A DNA stretch of 64,000 nt from Flavobacterium phragmitis (GCF_900112575.1 NZ_FOMH01000007.1:250043-314042); one strand, 5' to 3'. Shown: positions 46,479 through 55,798, counted from the stretch's first letter. A program made the numbers and translations. Notes: generated from the letters alone by a model not told the origin.

Positions 46479-46639
46479 TGTTTTTGTGTGCTTAAGATTA
46501 TCAAATTGTTACCAGATTAAATTACCGTTAACACCAATTTTTTAAGGTTCTTTTGTTACTATATTTACCCCGTGAAATAAAAAACATCGGATAAATAATT
46601 AAAAAAGATTTGATGTAAAAATCTCAATTTTTGCTATTT

Positions 46640-47323
46640 ATGAAAAAAACACAAACTAAGATTTTATTAGTTGACGACGAACCAGATATCTTAGAAATCG
46701 TTGGCTATAACCTTGCTCAGGAAGGCTACCAAATTGTTACTGCTTCTAATGGAAAAGATGCTATAGCTAAAGCTCAGAAAGAATTGCCGGAATTAATTAT
46801 TATGGACGTGATGATGGCAGAAATGGACGGCATGGAGGCATGCGAGCACATCAGAAAAATTCCTGAACTAAATAATGTTATCATAACATTCCTTACAGCA
46901 AGAAGTGAAGATTACTCGCAAGTAGCTGGTTTTGACGCTGGTGCTGATGACTATATTACAAAGCCAATTAAACCAAAATTATTGGTCTCTAAAGTAAAGG
47001 CTCTGTTAAGAAGGTTAAAAGAACAAGAAGTTACTACAGATACTTTAAATGTTGGCGGAATCGAAATTAACCGTGAAGAATACAAAATCATAAAAGGCAA
47101 TGTAGAAATTGCTTTACCAAGAAAAGAATTCGAATTATTTTATTTGTTGGCTTCTAAACCAGGGAAAGTTTTCAAGAGAGACGAAATCCTTGATAAAGTT
47201 TGGGGTAACGAAGTTGTGGTTGGAGGAAGAACAATTGATGTTCACATTAGAAAACTACGCGAAAAAATAGGCGAAGACCTTTTTAAAACCATAAAAGGTG
47301 TTGGTTATAAATTTGAAGTTTAA
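46640..47323 (+). CDS. phoB: OmpR/PhoB-family response regulator
   Basis: A 227-residue regulator from the ATG at 46640 (three earlier in-frame codons begin with TTG). Receiver domain with D12/D13, phospho-acceptor D56 in LIIMDVMMAEMDG and K108 in DYITKPIKP; C-terminal winged helix (about 130-226; LPRKEFELFYLLASKPGKVF, then GGRTIDVHIRKLREKIGEDL). The kinase gene follows after 234 bases of repeat-containing DNA. The pairing with a PhoR-like kinase and a phosphate-selective porin supports the name PhoB, but the family alone does not prove it. Confidence 0.88.
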   Translation: MKKTQTKILLVDDEPDILEIVGYNLAQEGYQIVTASNGKDAIAKAQKELPELIIMDVMMAEMDGMEACEHIRKIPELNNVIITFLTARSEDYSQVAGFDAGADDYITKPIKPKLLVSKVKALLRRLKEQEVTTDTLNVGGIEINREEYKIIKGNVEIALPRKEFELFYLLASKPGKVFKRDEILDKVWGNEVVVGGRTIDVHIRKLREKIGEDLFKTIKGVGYKFEV

Positions 47324-47328
47324 GTTTT

Positions 47329-47376
47329 TAAGATGCTAAGATGCTAAGATTCTGAGGTGCTAAGTTGCTAAGACTC
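47329..47376 (+). repeat. Six-unit TAAGnnnC octamer array
   Basis: Six contiguous 8-base units (TAAGATGC, TAAGATGC, TAAGATTC, TGAGGTGC, TAAGTTGC, TAAGACTC) start five bases after the phoB stop. It is the opposite orientation of the arrays at 22684-22722 and 51618-51657. Confidence 0.85.
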
Positions 47377-47557
47377 TTTGGGATTTTGGTGAAGATTTAA
47401 ATCCATTCAAATTCTTTGAAAAATATTCAATACATTTAAACCATATAAGAATTGAAGTTCTATAATCTTCATTTTCTTATATGGTTTTTGATTTGCTCAA
47501 AAAAATAGCTAAAAACAAAACTTAATTTTCTTAATATCTTAATGGTTCAATTTTTCA

Positions 47558-48643
47558 ATGAAAATTAATTTTAAAAAAACATACAAGTTTGCCATAAAAT
47601 CGGCTTTGTATATAAGTCTCTTTACTACCGCATTTGTACTGATGTTAATGTCTTTATTTTATAAAAATCAATTACAGCATCAAGTTGCATTTGGAATAAT
47701 TTTCATTATAGTCATTTATATTTTCTCTTTTTTGGTTTTACAATATCGGGTAGAGCGTTTCATTTATCGAAGGGTGAAGAAAATTTACGATGAGGTTTCG
47801 TTGTTAGAATCTACCACTTTGATCAATCAGCCCATTAATACGGATATGGAAACGCTGTCACGCGAAGTGAAAAAGTTTGCAACCGATAAAAAACTGGAAA
47901 TCGAAATGTTAGAAATTCGTGAACAATACAGAAGAGAGTTTTTAGGAAACGTTTCGCACGAATTGAAAACGCCTTTATTTACCGTTCAAGGTTATGTTTC
48001 GACTTTGCTTGACGGTGCAATGGATGATAAAAATATCAGAAAAAAATATTTAAAACGTGCCGAAAAAGGAGTAGAGCGTTTGATTTATATAGTGGAAGAT
48101 CTGGATATGATTACCAAATTGGAATCGGGTGATTTAAACTTAAATATGACCGATTTTGATATTGTCGAATTAATCCAAAATGTTTTTGATTTATTGGAAA
48201 TGAAAGCCGATAAAAAGAAAATCAAACTGGCTTTTGAAAGTAAAAATGTGCAGTCTGTGATTATTCGCGGAGATCAAGATAGAATTCAACAAGTCTTAGA
48301 AAACCTGATTGTCAATTCTATTAAATACGGAAAAGAAGGCGGTTTAACAGAAGTTGGTGTGGTAAATTTAACGAAGAAAAAAGTCTTAATTCGTATTAGT
48401 GATAACGGAGAAGGAGTTGAAAAACAAAACATTCCAAGACTTTTTGAACGTTTCTATCGTGTTGACAAAAGCGGAACACGTTCTGAAGGAGGTTCTGGTT
48501 TAGGTTTGGCGATTGTAAAGCATATTATTGAGGCACATAAAGAGAAGGTTTATGTAGAAAGTGAGTTCGGAATTGGCTCAGAATTCTCTTTTACGCTTGA
48601 AAAAGCATTTAAAAACCAAAAAGCGGATGTTAAAAAATCGTAA
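47558..48643 (+). CDS. phoR: PhoR-like sensor histidine kinase
   Basis: A 361-residue kinase with two membrane helices (about 13-35 and 42-63), almost no periplasmic loop, a linker, HisKA with H134 in FLGNVSHELKTPLF, and a HATPase domain (N-box ENLIVNSIKYG, G1 ISDNGEGV, G2 GGSGLGLAIVKHI). The lack of an external sensor fits phosphate kinases, which sense through the Pst transporter. Located after phoB and before an OprO/P porin. Confidence 0.87.
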   Translation: MKINFKKTYKFAIKSALYISLFTTAFVLMLMSLFYKNQLQHQVAFGIIFIIVIYIFSFLVLQYRVERFIYRRVKKIYDEVSLLESTTLINQPINTDMETLSREVKKFATDKKLEIEMLEIREQYRREFLGNVSHELKTPLFTVQGYVSTLLDGAMDDKNIRKKYLKRAEKGVERLIYIVEDLDMITKLESGDLNLNMTDFDIVELIQNVFDLLEMKADKKKIKLAFESKNVQSVIIRGDQDRIQQVLENLIVNSIKYGKEGGLTEVGVVNLTKKKVLIRISDNGEGVEKQNIPRLFERFYRVDKSGTRSEGGSGLGLAIVKHIIEAHKEKVYVESEFGIGSEFSFTLEKAFKNQKADVKKS

Positions 48644-48732
48644 TGATGTTTTAGCTGAATGCCCTAAAACAAAGAGGTTTAACGATAAATAAACATTTGG
48701 TTTTAGGTCGTAACATTAAATTTTTATTATAG

Positions 48733-48776
48733 TAACATCTGGTTAATGATTTCTTAACATAGGTGCTCCATCTTTG
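48733..48776 (+). promoter_or_regulatory. Candidate PhoB-type box (three 11-base-spaced repeats) of the porin
   Basis: TAACAT (48733-48738), TAATGA (48744-48749) and TAACAT (48755-48760) are exactly 11 bases apart. The last starts 14 bases before the -7 element CATCTTTG (48769-48776). No TTG lies at -33, so the repeats replace it, as expected for a PhoB-activated promoter. Confidence 0.65.
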
Positions 48777-48806
48777 CATCCTGAATTTAAGGGATTTAGA
48801 GAACTA

Positions 48807-50117
48807 ATGATAAAAAGAAACTTATTAGCAGTTTTATTACTGTTAACCTTCGCTGCTAATGCGCAGGAACCAAATAAACAAGAATTAAATAAGCAGGATG
48901 TAAAAAACGAAGTAATGCGTATTTTAGATTCTATCAACAAAGCGAAACTTCCGGACACTAAATCCGGAGGAGGAATTGAAGAGCATTGGTATGATAGAAT
49001 CTCGTTAAGGGGTTATGCACAAATTCGATACAACGGTCTTTTTTCTACAAATGATAAAGTTTCCTGCGAACAATGTGATAAATCTTGGGGAACAACTTCT
49101 ACAGCTCCAGATGCCAAAGCAAACAACGGACTTTTTATTCGTCGTGCACGTTTAGTGTTTTCAGGACAAGTTCATCCCAATGTATTTTTCTATTTCCAGC
49201 CAGACTTTGCTAGTTCACCAAGTACAGGAATTCAGAACTTTGTTCAGATTCGTGATTTGTATTTTGATCTTTCTTTTGATAAGCTAAGAGAATATCGTGT
49301 TCGTGTTGGGCAAAGTAAAATTCCGTACGGATTCGAAAATATGCAGTCAAGCTCGCAACGTTTAACTATGGACCGTTCTGATGCGATTAACAGTTCTATA
49401 TTAAACGAACGTGACTTGGGAATCTTTTTTTATTGGGCTCCAGCCGAAATAAGAAAACGCTTTGAAATGCTGGTAAAAGATGGTTACAAAGGTTCTGGAG
49501 ATTTTGGAGTTTTTGCTTTTGGAGTTTACAACGGACAAATTGCGAATAAGTTAGATGGAAACCGAGATCTAAATGTAGTTACAAGAGTTACATATCCATT
49601 CGTAATTGGAAGCCAGATTATTGAACCTGGAATTCAGGCTTACACAGGAAAATGGGCTTTTACTGGAGAAATTTCTTCGGGTGTTACGGTAAATGATCCG
49701 CAATATATAAAAGATCAGAGAGTTGGAGCCACATTTGTTTTATATCCAAGGCCTTTTGGAATTCAGACAGAATACAATATTGGAAAAGGTCCTCGTTACA
49801 ATACAGCAACTAAATCAGTTGATGAAACGGACTTGAACGGAGGTTACGTTTTATTGAACTATAAATGGGATATTAAAAAACAGCGTATTTATCCTTTCGC
49901 CAAATTTCAATATTATGACGGAGGTAAAAAATATGAGAAAGACGCCAGAAGTTATGTCGTAAGAGATTACGAATTTGGTATCGAATGGCAACCAATCAAA
50001 GCTTTTGAGTTGACAGCAGAATATGTAGTGGCAGACAGAACTTTCGAAGACAGCGCGCTTCCAATAAACAGACAACAAGGAAATGTGCTAAGATTACAAG
50101 CTCAGTTTAATTTCTAA
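48807..50117 (+). CDS. OprO/OprP-type phosphate-selective porin
   Basis: A 436-residue outer-membrane protein from the ATG at 48807, with a signal peptide (LLLTFAANAQ) and a predicted coiled-coil N-terminal segment, then a 16-strand-type barrel: ISLRGYAQIRYNGLF, NGLFIRRARLVFSGQVHPNV, YFQPDFASSP, RVGQSKIPYGFENMQSSSQR. It ends in LQAQFNF with a C-terminal Phe. The family includes the phosphate and pyrophosphate porins of Pseudomonas. Location downstream of phoB-phoR and the PhoB-type repeats support phosphate uptake. The terminator is at 50200-50227. Confidence 0.87.
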   Translation: MIKRNLLAVLLLLTFAANAQEPNKQELNKQDVKNEVMRILDSINKAKLPDTKSGGGIEEHWYDRISLRGYAQIRYNGLFSTNDKVSCEQCDKSWGTTSTAPDAKANNGLFIRRARLVFSGQVHPNVFFYFQPDFASSPSTGIQNFVQIRDLYFDLSFDKLREYRVRVGQSKIPYGFENMQSSSQRLTMDRSDAINSSILNERDLGIFFYWAPAEIRKRFEMLVKDGYKGSGDFGVFAFGVYNGQIANKLDGNRDLNVVTRVTYPFVIGSQIIEPGIQAYTGKWAFTGEISSGVTVNDPQYIKDQRVGATFVLYPRPFGIQTEYNIGKGPRYNTATKSVDETDLNGGYVLLNYKWDIKKQRIYPFAKFQYYDGGKKYEKDARSYVVRDYEFGIEWQPIKAFELTAEYVVADRTFEDSALPINRQQGNVLRLQAQFNF

Positions 50118-50199
50118 AATCAGTACGCAGATAAAACAGATTCGCTTTTGCGAAGACGCGGATAAAAACTGATTTTTTATTTGAGAAAAAATTCAATTG

Positions 50200-50227
50200 C
50201 CTCCAGCTTTAGCTGGAGGTTTTTTTT
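50200..50227 (+). terminator. Terminator of the porin gene
   Basis: CCTCCAGCT at 50200-50208 pairs perfectly with AGCTGGAGG at 50211-50219, followed by eight T residues. A two-base loop is unusually short, so the effective loop is probably larger. Confidence 0.85.
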
Positions 50228-50267
50228 ATTGTAGTAATAAGGCTTTAGCCAAACTAGTTTGCGGCAA

Positions 50268-51347
50268 TTATGCAGTTTTGTCTTCAAAAACCTTAAATAA
50301 AGAATCCCAATCAATGTTGTTTTCAAATTGAGATAGTCCTTTAAAAGCCTTTACTTTTGATAAATCTTCAATAGTAAAGTCATCTTGCATTGCATAAGGA
50401 ACCAAATTTTCTTCCTGAAGTTTTACAGCAAGATATTCCTGTTCGTATTGTCCCGGAGTAGGAATAAAAAAAGCTTTTTTGCCCAATTTAGCCAAATCCA
50501 TTACAGTGGTGTAACCCGAGCGACAAAGCACAAATTCACTTTCGTTAAAGGTTTGTTCCAGCTGTTTCGAATTCATAAAATTATAATAGGTAACATTTCC
50601 AGCCTGCCATTTTTCTTGAGATTTATCTACAATCCCTTGAACAAAAACCACTTTGCCTGGATATTTTGCCGCCTCTTTCTGTAGTTTTTCATCTAAGAAA
50701 GTACGTTGCGGTTCTGGGCCAGATAATATAATCATAAGGTCATATATTTTTGGAGTGTCTTTTTTTCGCATTCGGCTTAGCGGACCAATATATCTTAAAT
50801 TTAGTTCGTCGGTTTTCAAATGACCTAACTCTCCAGTAAGATTTACTTCGTCATTGGTATCAGGAACCCAGCATTCCGTATATTTTTTGATGATTTTCTG
50901 ATGGCATATACTTGTAAACCAAGTCGTATTTCCGGTCATCACGTTTAACTGATGCGTCATAAAAACGGATGGTACTTTTTTACTGAAAACCCCCAATCTA
51001 TTATCAGAAATAATACCATCAATTCCATGTTTTTTAATCCAGGTATTGACCATTTTTTTCTCATCCAAAATGGCAGTAATCATTTTAGGAAGGTTTTTGA
51101 TCAGCTTCCATTTAAAGTTTTTTCCATTCTTTGCATATTCAATATGATAAGAAGGAAGTTCTAAAGTCTGTATATAAGGAAATTCTTTTCGCAATAAAGC
51201 CAGAGCAACTCCGTCTGAGGCAATAATCGGAATATAATTATTCTCCTGAAGCGCCTTTATAATAGGAATACAACGAGTTGCATGGCCAAGACCCCAATTT
51301 AATGGAGCGACTAAAATAGTTTTATTCGCAGAATAATCAATGCTCAT
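50268..51347 (-). CDS. MurG-like glycosyltransferase
   Basis: A 359-residue GT-B-fold enzyme. The N-terminus has VAPLNWGLGHATRCIPII, the acceptor-side glycine loop; the C-terminal domain has LIILSGPEPQR and the donor-site FVLCRSGYTTVMDLAKLGKK and PTPGQYEQEYLA. It resembles MurG and UDP-glycosyltransferases. Donor and acceptor are not determined; it could act in cell-surface polysaccharide or lipid glycosylation. It is monocistronic. Confidence 0.85.
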   Translation of the reverse strand: MSIDYSANKTILVAPLNWGLGHATRCIPIIKALQENNYIPIIASDGVALALLRKEFPYIQTLELPSYHIEYAKNGKNFKWKLIKNLPKMITAILDEKKMVNTWIKKHGIDGIISDNRLGVFSKKVPSVFMTHQLNVMTGNTTWFTSICHQKIIKKYTECWVPDTNDEVNLTGELGHLKTDELNLRYIGPLSRMRKKDTPKIYDLMIILSGPEPQRTFLDEKLQKEAAKYPGKVVFVQGIVDKSQEKWQAGNVTYYNFMNSKQLEQTFNESEFVLCRSGYTTVMDLAKLGKKAFFIPTPGQYEQEYLAVKLQEENLVPYAMQDDFTIEDLSKVKAFKGLSQFENNIDWDSLFKVFEDKTA

Positions 51348-51567
51348 TTTTAATACTTTTTAAAAACGAAGATAAAGAAATATGTTTTGGATGTTATTTC
51401 GAGGGTATTACTAAATTATTAACTCTATATTCTCATAAACACTGGAAATTTATAGGGGTGTTTCAAAAATAATTTTGTTTTATCAAATAAGATTATCTCT
51501 ATGTTAAGTAATTTTCGATTTTTTGAAATGACTTTAATAAGGAAATTTGTAGGTTTAGTTGCAAAAT

Positions 51568-51595
51568 AAAAAAAACCGAACTAATGTTCGGTTTT
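51568..51595 (-). terminator. Terminator of the Ala/Lys-rich protein gene
   Basis: AAAACCGAAC at 51572-51581 pairs perfectly with GTTCGGTTTT at 51586-51595 across a TAAT loop; on the minus strand a T-run follows (A-run 51568-51575). Confidence 0.85.
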
Positions 51596-51617
51596 AAATA
51601 GAGCGTTCCAAGAATGT

Positions 51618-51657
51618 CTCAGAGCCTTAGCATCTTAGTAACTCAGCATCTTAAAAT
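51618..51657. repeat. Five-unit CTYAGnnn octamer array
   Basis: Units CTCAGAGC, CTTAGCAT, CTTAGTAA, CTCAGCAT and CTTAAAAT are contiguous, 8 bases each, and run up to the stop codon of the Ala/Lys-rich gene. It has the same orientation as the array before leuS. Confidence 0.8.
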
Positions 51658-52211
51658 TAATCCTGAATATACGTTTTATTACCATTTTTGTTAATGTAAT
51701 ATTTACCGCCTCTTGGTCCAGTGTATACTTTTTTACCGTTGTATTCCCCAGTAACTTTATCTGGAACAGACGGTGCTTTTTCGTTTGTTTCCTTTAAAGT
51801 TTTTGTGGCAGATTTTTTAGCTGCTGTAGCGTCTTTCTTTGCGTTATCAGCTTTAGCGGTTGTTTTTTTAGCATCGGCTTTAGCTTTGTCTGCTGTGCTT
51901 TTAGCTTTGTCAGATGCCGCTGTTGCTTTTTTAGCGTCAGCTTTTGCTTTTGTAGCTTCTTTGTCGGCCGTTTTTTTGGCTGCATCAGCAGATTCTTTCT
52001 TCGCTTTAGATGTTGTTGCTTTGGCATCATCTGCTGCTTTTTTAGATTTTGTGGCTTCTTTTTTGGCATCAGCCGAAGCTTTATCTGCACTTGCTTTTGC
52101 TTTTTTTGCCGAAGCTTCTGTTTTACTTTTCGCCACTTTTGCAGTTGTTTCCTGGGCGTAGAAATTAGCTGAGAAAATAGCTAATAAACAGGTTAATACT
52201 AATTTTTTCAT
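51657..52211 (-). CDS. Exported Ala/Lys-rich protein with C-terminal PBCV basic adaptor domain
   Basis: A 184-residue protein: signal peptide (MKKLVLTCLLAIFSANFYAQ), a ~125-residue low-complexity helix-forming region of Ala, Lys, Asp, Ser and Thr that resembles histone H1 tails, and a C-terminal domain VTGEYNGKKVYTGPRGGKYY...NGNKTYI. That ending matches the PBCV-specific basic adaptor domain, first named from chlorella virus proteins. A role in binding nucleic acid or anionic polymer outside the cytoplasm is conceivable but unproven. The low-complexity region invites strain-specific length variation. Confidence 0.8.
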   Translation of the reverse strand: MKKLVLTCLLAIFSANFYAQETTAKVAKSKTEASAKKAKASADKASADAKKEATKSKKAADDAKATTSKAKKESADAAKKTADKEATKAKADAKKATAASDKAKSTADKAKADAKKTTAKADNAKKDATAAKKSATKTLKETNEKAPSVPDKVTGEYNGKKVYTGPRGGKYYINKNGNKTYIQD

Positions 52212-52275
52212 AAGGTTATACGTTTAAATTTTCAATTAAAGTTAAACAATTTTTTGTCACCTTTTTCGCAGTGCG

Positions 52276-55200
52276 TTAAAAATATGCGCGAAGCTGAATA
52301 TTACCCGTATGAATCGTATTTCCTGTTTCGCTTTTACGCCCCAGATAGTTTAAATTAACATCTAAAAAGGATGTAATGTTCTTTTGCAAAAGCAGTTTCC
52401 AGACCAAATTGGATCCTGCCTGAAGTCCTTCCAGCATTTGGAAACCAACAGATGAGAATTCATTTCCGTTAAATTTATTTTCATAAAAAGAAAATTCTCC
52501 GTTTACGGTTACTTTCTTTTCGCCGGCATAAGAAAATGATGTTCCGATGCGGTTTTGTTTTAAAGTTTCAAAATTGCCTATTTGATTTTTCTTGTTCTGA
52601 AGTTCATAAAAGAAATCCAGCTTGGTGTTTTTAGAAAACAAATAACTCACTTTTGGTGCCAGTTGCCATCCATTAATATCATAGTTTTTCTCCTCAAAAT
52701 CTTCCGAAACTAAATCGGTTTTAATGGTTTTGGTAAAGAAATTGAACAGCCAGCTTTTCTGATACAAATGAGTGTATTGAATTTGATGTGAATAATTACT
52801 CACATTTTGTGAACCAATAGAAAGTAGACTTTTTCCTTTATTGACAAGATAAGAATAGGTAACCGAATGTTTCTGACGGCCGCGGTTGTAAAATAAGCTG
52901 TTTCTGAAACTCGAATTCAACCCTAAAATGTTTTCTTCCGAAGAATTAAACGGATTCAATTCTAGTTTTTCGCCTTCGCTTTTTACTTTTCGATCCATTA
53001 TAAAAGAAGTCTGATTGTAGAAATAAGACAACAATTTCTTGAGACCTTTTTCATTTTGCCATTGCAACGGATTCAATGTCAAAGACTGTGAAAACTTATT
53101 CTGATTGGTTTTAATGTAAATCTGATTCGGAAGAAAGATTCTCACGTATTTGGCCTGATCCTGAAAAACGGCAATTTCAAATTCTTGTAATTCTTGAATT
53201 CCGTTGCCGTTATAATCATTCCAAGTGTAAACACCTTGTCCAGTTGGTACTTCTACATAAGTGAATTCTTGTTGTGCAATGGTTCCTGAACTGGTTTCGT
53301 AAGTAGTTCCAATCTGCAGTAACTGATTAAAAAAACGATCATTATATAAAACTCTTGAGTTTAATGATGGTTCATTTTTTCGGGTATTATCTGTAAAATC
53401 CAAATTTCGATAACTCGCATAAACTGCCAAATCGGTTGTTTTATTCTGGATTAGTTTGGATTTTAAATAATAGGTTTGCGAATTATTGACATGCTGTAAT
53501 AATCCGTTTTGCAAACTATCATTTCGTCTTTGCAGATAACCAACTTCAACAAACACTTTTGTACTGTCGCCTCGTCCGGTAAAAACGCCATATTCTGAAA
53601 AGCGCTGGCTTAAAGTGGAAAATTGATTGGTGACTTTATCCTTTTCCTGATTGTCTTCAAGTTGGAAAGTTCCTCCAACCCAATTTTTTCCAAAATGATA
53701 TTTTGTTCTGGTTTGGTTTCGGATAAATTTTGAAGTCGAAGCCGTTGCATCAGAATTCAAAAAACTTCCGTTGTTCTCGATTGTCCATTTTTTTATTTTG
53801 AATAAAGCCGAAGTTGTATGTCTGGAACCTGTATAACTTTCGCTGAAATCCAATTTCTCAAACTGGTACGTAACCAAACCGATGTTTGAAGTTTTCTTTT
53901 TAGAAAATAAATTAAAATTGAAACCCGTAACCAAAAGACTCTGATTGCCTAAAAGTGTTCCGGTTAAGTTCCAGTCGCGATTAAACTCGATATTATACAA
54001 ACGTTCAATAGATTTGAAATCCTGCTGTACATATTGATAATTGGCAAAAGCATCTAAACTCCAGCTTCGGGAAAAAAGACGTTTTTTTAGATTGGTTTTA
54101 AAAGCCACACCTTCATTATTAGCATCATCAATCGTAGAAAATAAGTTTTGATCGTTATTGCTTACTGCTAATTCGAAATCAACCAAAGTTTTTTCATTCG
54201 GATTGTATTTTCCTAAAAAAGTAGCAACCTGAAGTTTCATTGGTGCCACAAGTTGTACAATGGGCTCGTAATTTCCCTGTAAAATACCATTTATTGGTTC
54301 AACATATTGATAAATACGCTCAACCGAATTGTTGTTTTGAATGATATAATTTCCCGCATTGGCTCCAACCTGACTAAATCTTACATTGTACAAAACATCT
54401 TGAGGATTATTCGAATATTCGTAAACTTCAACTGAATTAATAAGGATTTTTTTGTACAAGATTTTATTGTCTGCATATTTATCTTCGTAAGCAGAAGGCG
54501 CTTTCATTAAATTAGTGTCGTCGCCAGCTTCACTTAAAATCTGAACTTGTTCCGGAGAAAGATTCTGCTGTAAAGGCTGATTTTTCAAATCATTTTCAGA
54601 ATACAAGTAACCACCAAAACTCCATTTTTTATTTTCATGAGTCGCGCCCGCATAAGTTACAAGACGATTGTAATTTCGTTCCGAATATTGATATTCAACA
54701 TTAATCCTCATTTCTGAAGTAATGGTAAAAAGCGAAGTAAATACAATTTCTCCGGCATTATAATCAATGACATAATCATTGTTTTCGCCACGTTTCAATA
54801 AAACACCATTTACATAAACCCTTTCAGAACCTGAAATTACCAAAACGTACAATTCGCCATTTTGTCCTTTCAATTTATACGGACCCTGATTTCCTTCCTG
54901 ACCTGTAAAAGTACTTTTGGCATATTGTCCTTTTACAAAAGCAACAGAAGCAAAGACATTGGTCTTACTTTTTTCAGTATCAAAATCAAAACTGGCTGTC
55001 AATCCTTGTACCTTTTTATTGAAATTCATGAATTGGGTTTTCCTGTTTTCTAAAAAGACGTCGCCTGCGCGAATGCTCCAATCGTCACTAAAAAGTTCCA
55101 TGAAAATATTGTCAAACTGATCCAGTTTTTGAGAATAACCGCCATCCTGTAACGGAATATTATTGTCCTGAAGCGAAGCACGTAAGCTGACTTTATCTGA

Positions 55201-55710
55201 AATTTTTCCTGTAATCTGTAAATCCAAATTAGAATTTAAAACCGTACTCTGATTATTTCCGATAGTGATTCCTCGTGTGATGCTTCCAGAAGTATTTAAT
55301 CCGTCAAAAGGAGTTACTTTTTTCGCGTTGGCATTATTATCGATTCGGTATAATTTTTCGGTTCCAACATCGCTGTTTACAATTTGTTCCGATTTATAAA
55401 GACTGTATTCTTTGGTTAAGAAATCTGGATATTTGAGGTAATTGACAATTAAAGTGTCGGAAGTCGAAGAGAAGTTTTCCTTTAAAAGTAAAAAGCCTTT
55501 TTGGAAATCAATTTTATAAAATGAAGAATCTATAGGTTCTTTTTTAGTATTTAAAAGCTGAAAGAAACCGGAATTGATACTGACATTTTCAATCCGAATC
55601 GTGTCTTTTGTACTTATTATTTTTTTGGTTTTGTATAACGATTCAGTTTCCTGAGCCTGAAGGGCCGAAAACCAAATGAAAACCGTCAAAAACAATAATT
55701 TTTTCAACAT
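52276..55710 (-). CDS. Very large outer-membrane beta-barrel protein of unknown function
   Basis: A 1144-residue protein with a signal peptide (LTVFIWFSALQAQ). Regions include an N-terminal beta-rich part (about 30-130), a motif segment with GSERVYVNGVLLKRGENNDY and VIDYNAGEIVFTS, and a long C-terminal barrel of alternating residues ending in HTGNIQLRAYF. The GSERVYVNG...DYNAGE pattern recalls parts of the T9SS translocon protein SprA and other large flavobacterial surface proteins, from memory only. No homologue can be named. It is not part of an obvious operon. Confidence 0.75.
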   Translation of the reverse strand: MLKKLLFLTVFIWFSALQAQETESLYKTKKIISTKDTIRIENVSINSGFFQLLNTKKEPIDSSFYKIDFQKGFLLLKENFSSTSDTLIVNYLKYPDFLTKEYSLYKSEQIVNSDVGTEKLYRIDNNANAKKVTPFDGLNTSGSITRGITIGNNQSTVLNSNLDLQITGKISDKVSLRASLQDNNIPLQDGGYSQKLDQFDNIFMELFSDDWSIRAGDVFLENRKTQFMNFNKKVQGLTASFDFDTEKSKTNVFASVAFVKGQYAKSTFTGQEGNQGPYKLKGQNGELYVLVISGSERVYVNGVLLKRGENNDYVIDYNAGEIVFTSLFTITSEMRINVEYQYSERNYNRLVTYAGATHENKKWSFGGYLYSENDLKNQPLQQNLSPEQVQILSEAGDDTNLMKAPSAYEDKYADNKILYKKILINSVEVYEYSNNPQDVLYNVRFSQVGANAGNYIIQNNNSVERIYQYVEPINGILQGNYEPIVQLVAPMKLQVATFLGKYNPNEKTLVDFELAVSNNDQNLFSTIDDANNEGVAFKTNLKKRLFSRSWSLDAFANYQYVQQDFKSIERLYNIEFNRDWNLTGTLLGNQSLLVTGFNFNLFSKKKTSNIGLVTYQFEKLDFSESYTGSRHTTSALFKIKKWTIENNGSFLNSDATASTSKFIRNQTRTKYHFGKNWVGGTFQLEDNQEKDKVTNQFSTLSQRFSEYGVFTGRGDSTKVFVEVGYLQRRNDSLQNGLLQHVNNSQTYYLKSKLIQNKTTDLAVYASYRNLDFTDNTRKNEPSLNSRVLYNDRFFNQLLQIGTTYETSSGTIAQQEFTYVEVPTGQGVYTWNDYNGNGIQELQEFEIAVFQDQAKYVRIFLPNQIYIKTNQNKFSQSLTLNPLQWQNEKGLKKLLSYFYNQTSFIMDRKVKSEGEKLELNPFNSSEENILGLNSSFRNSLFYNRGRQKHSVTYSYLVNKGKSLLSIGSQNVSNYSHQIQYTHLYQKSWLFNFFTKTIKTDLVSEDFEEKNYDINGWQLAPKVSYLFSKNTKLDFFYELQNKKNQIGNFETLKQNRIGTSFSYAGEKKVTVNGEFSFYENKFNGNEFSSVGFQMLEGLQAGSNLVWKLLLQKNITSFLDVNLNYLGRKSETGNTIHTGNIQLRAYF

Positions 55711-55798
55711 ACTACCTTAACTCTCAAAAGTCAAAAGTAGTATTTATAATTGGGAAAACTGGAAACGTTATTTTGTGTTTTTGACATGAAGGAATAGT

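Noticed and set aside
51721..52161. A 146-residue plus-strand frame opposite the Ala/Lys-rich gene
   Set aside because: It is the reverse complement of low-complexity codons (Ala, Ser, Phe, Val rich) and has no independent signals; the minus-strand gene has signal peptide and domain.
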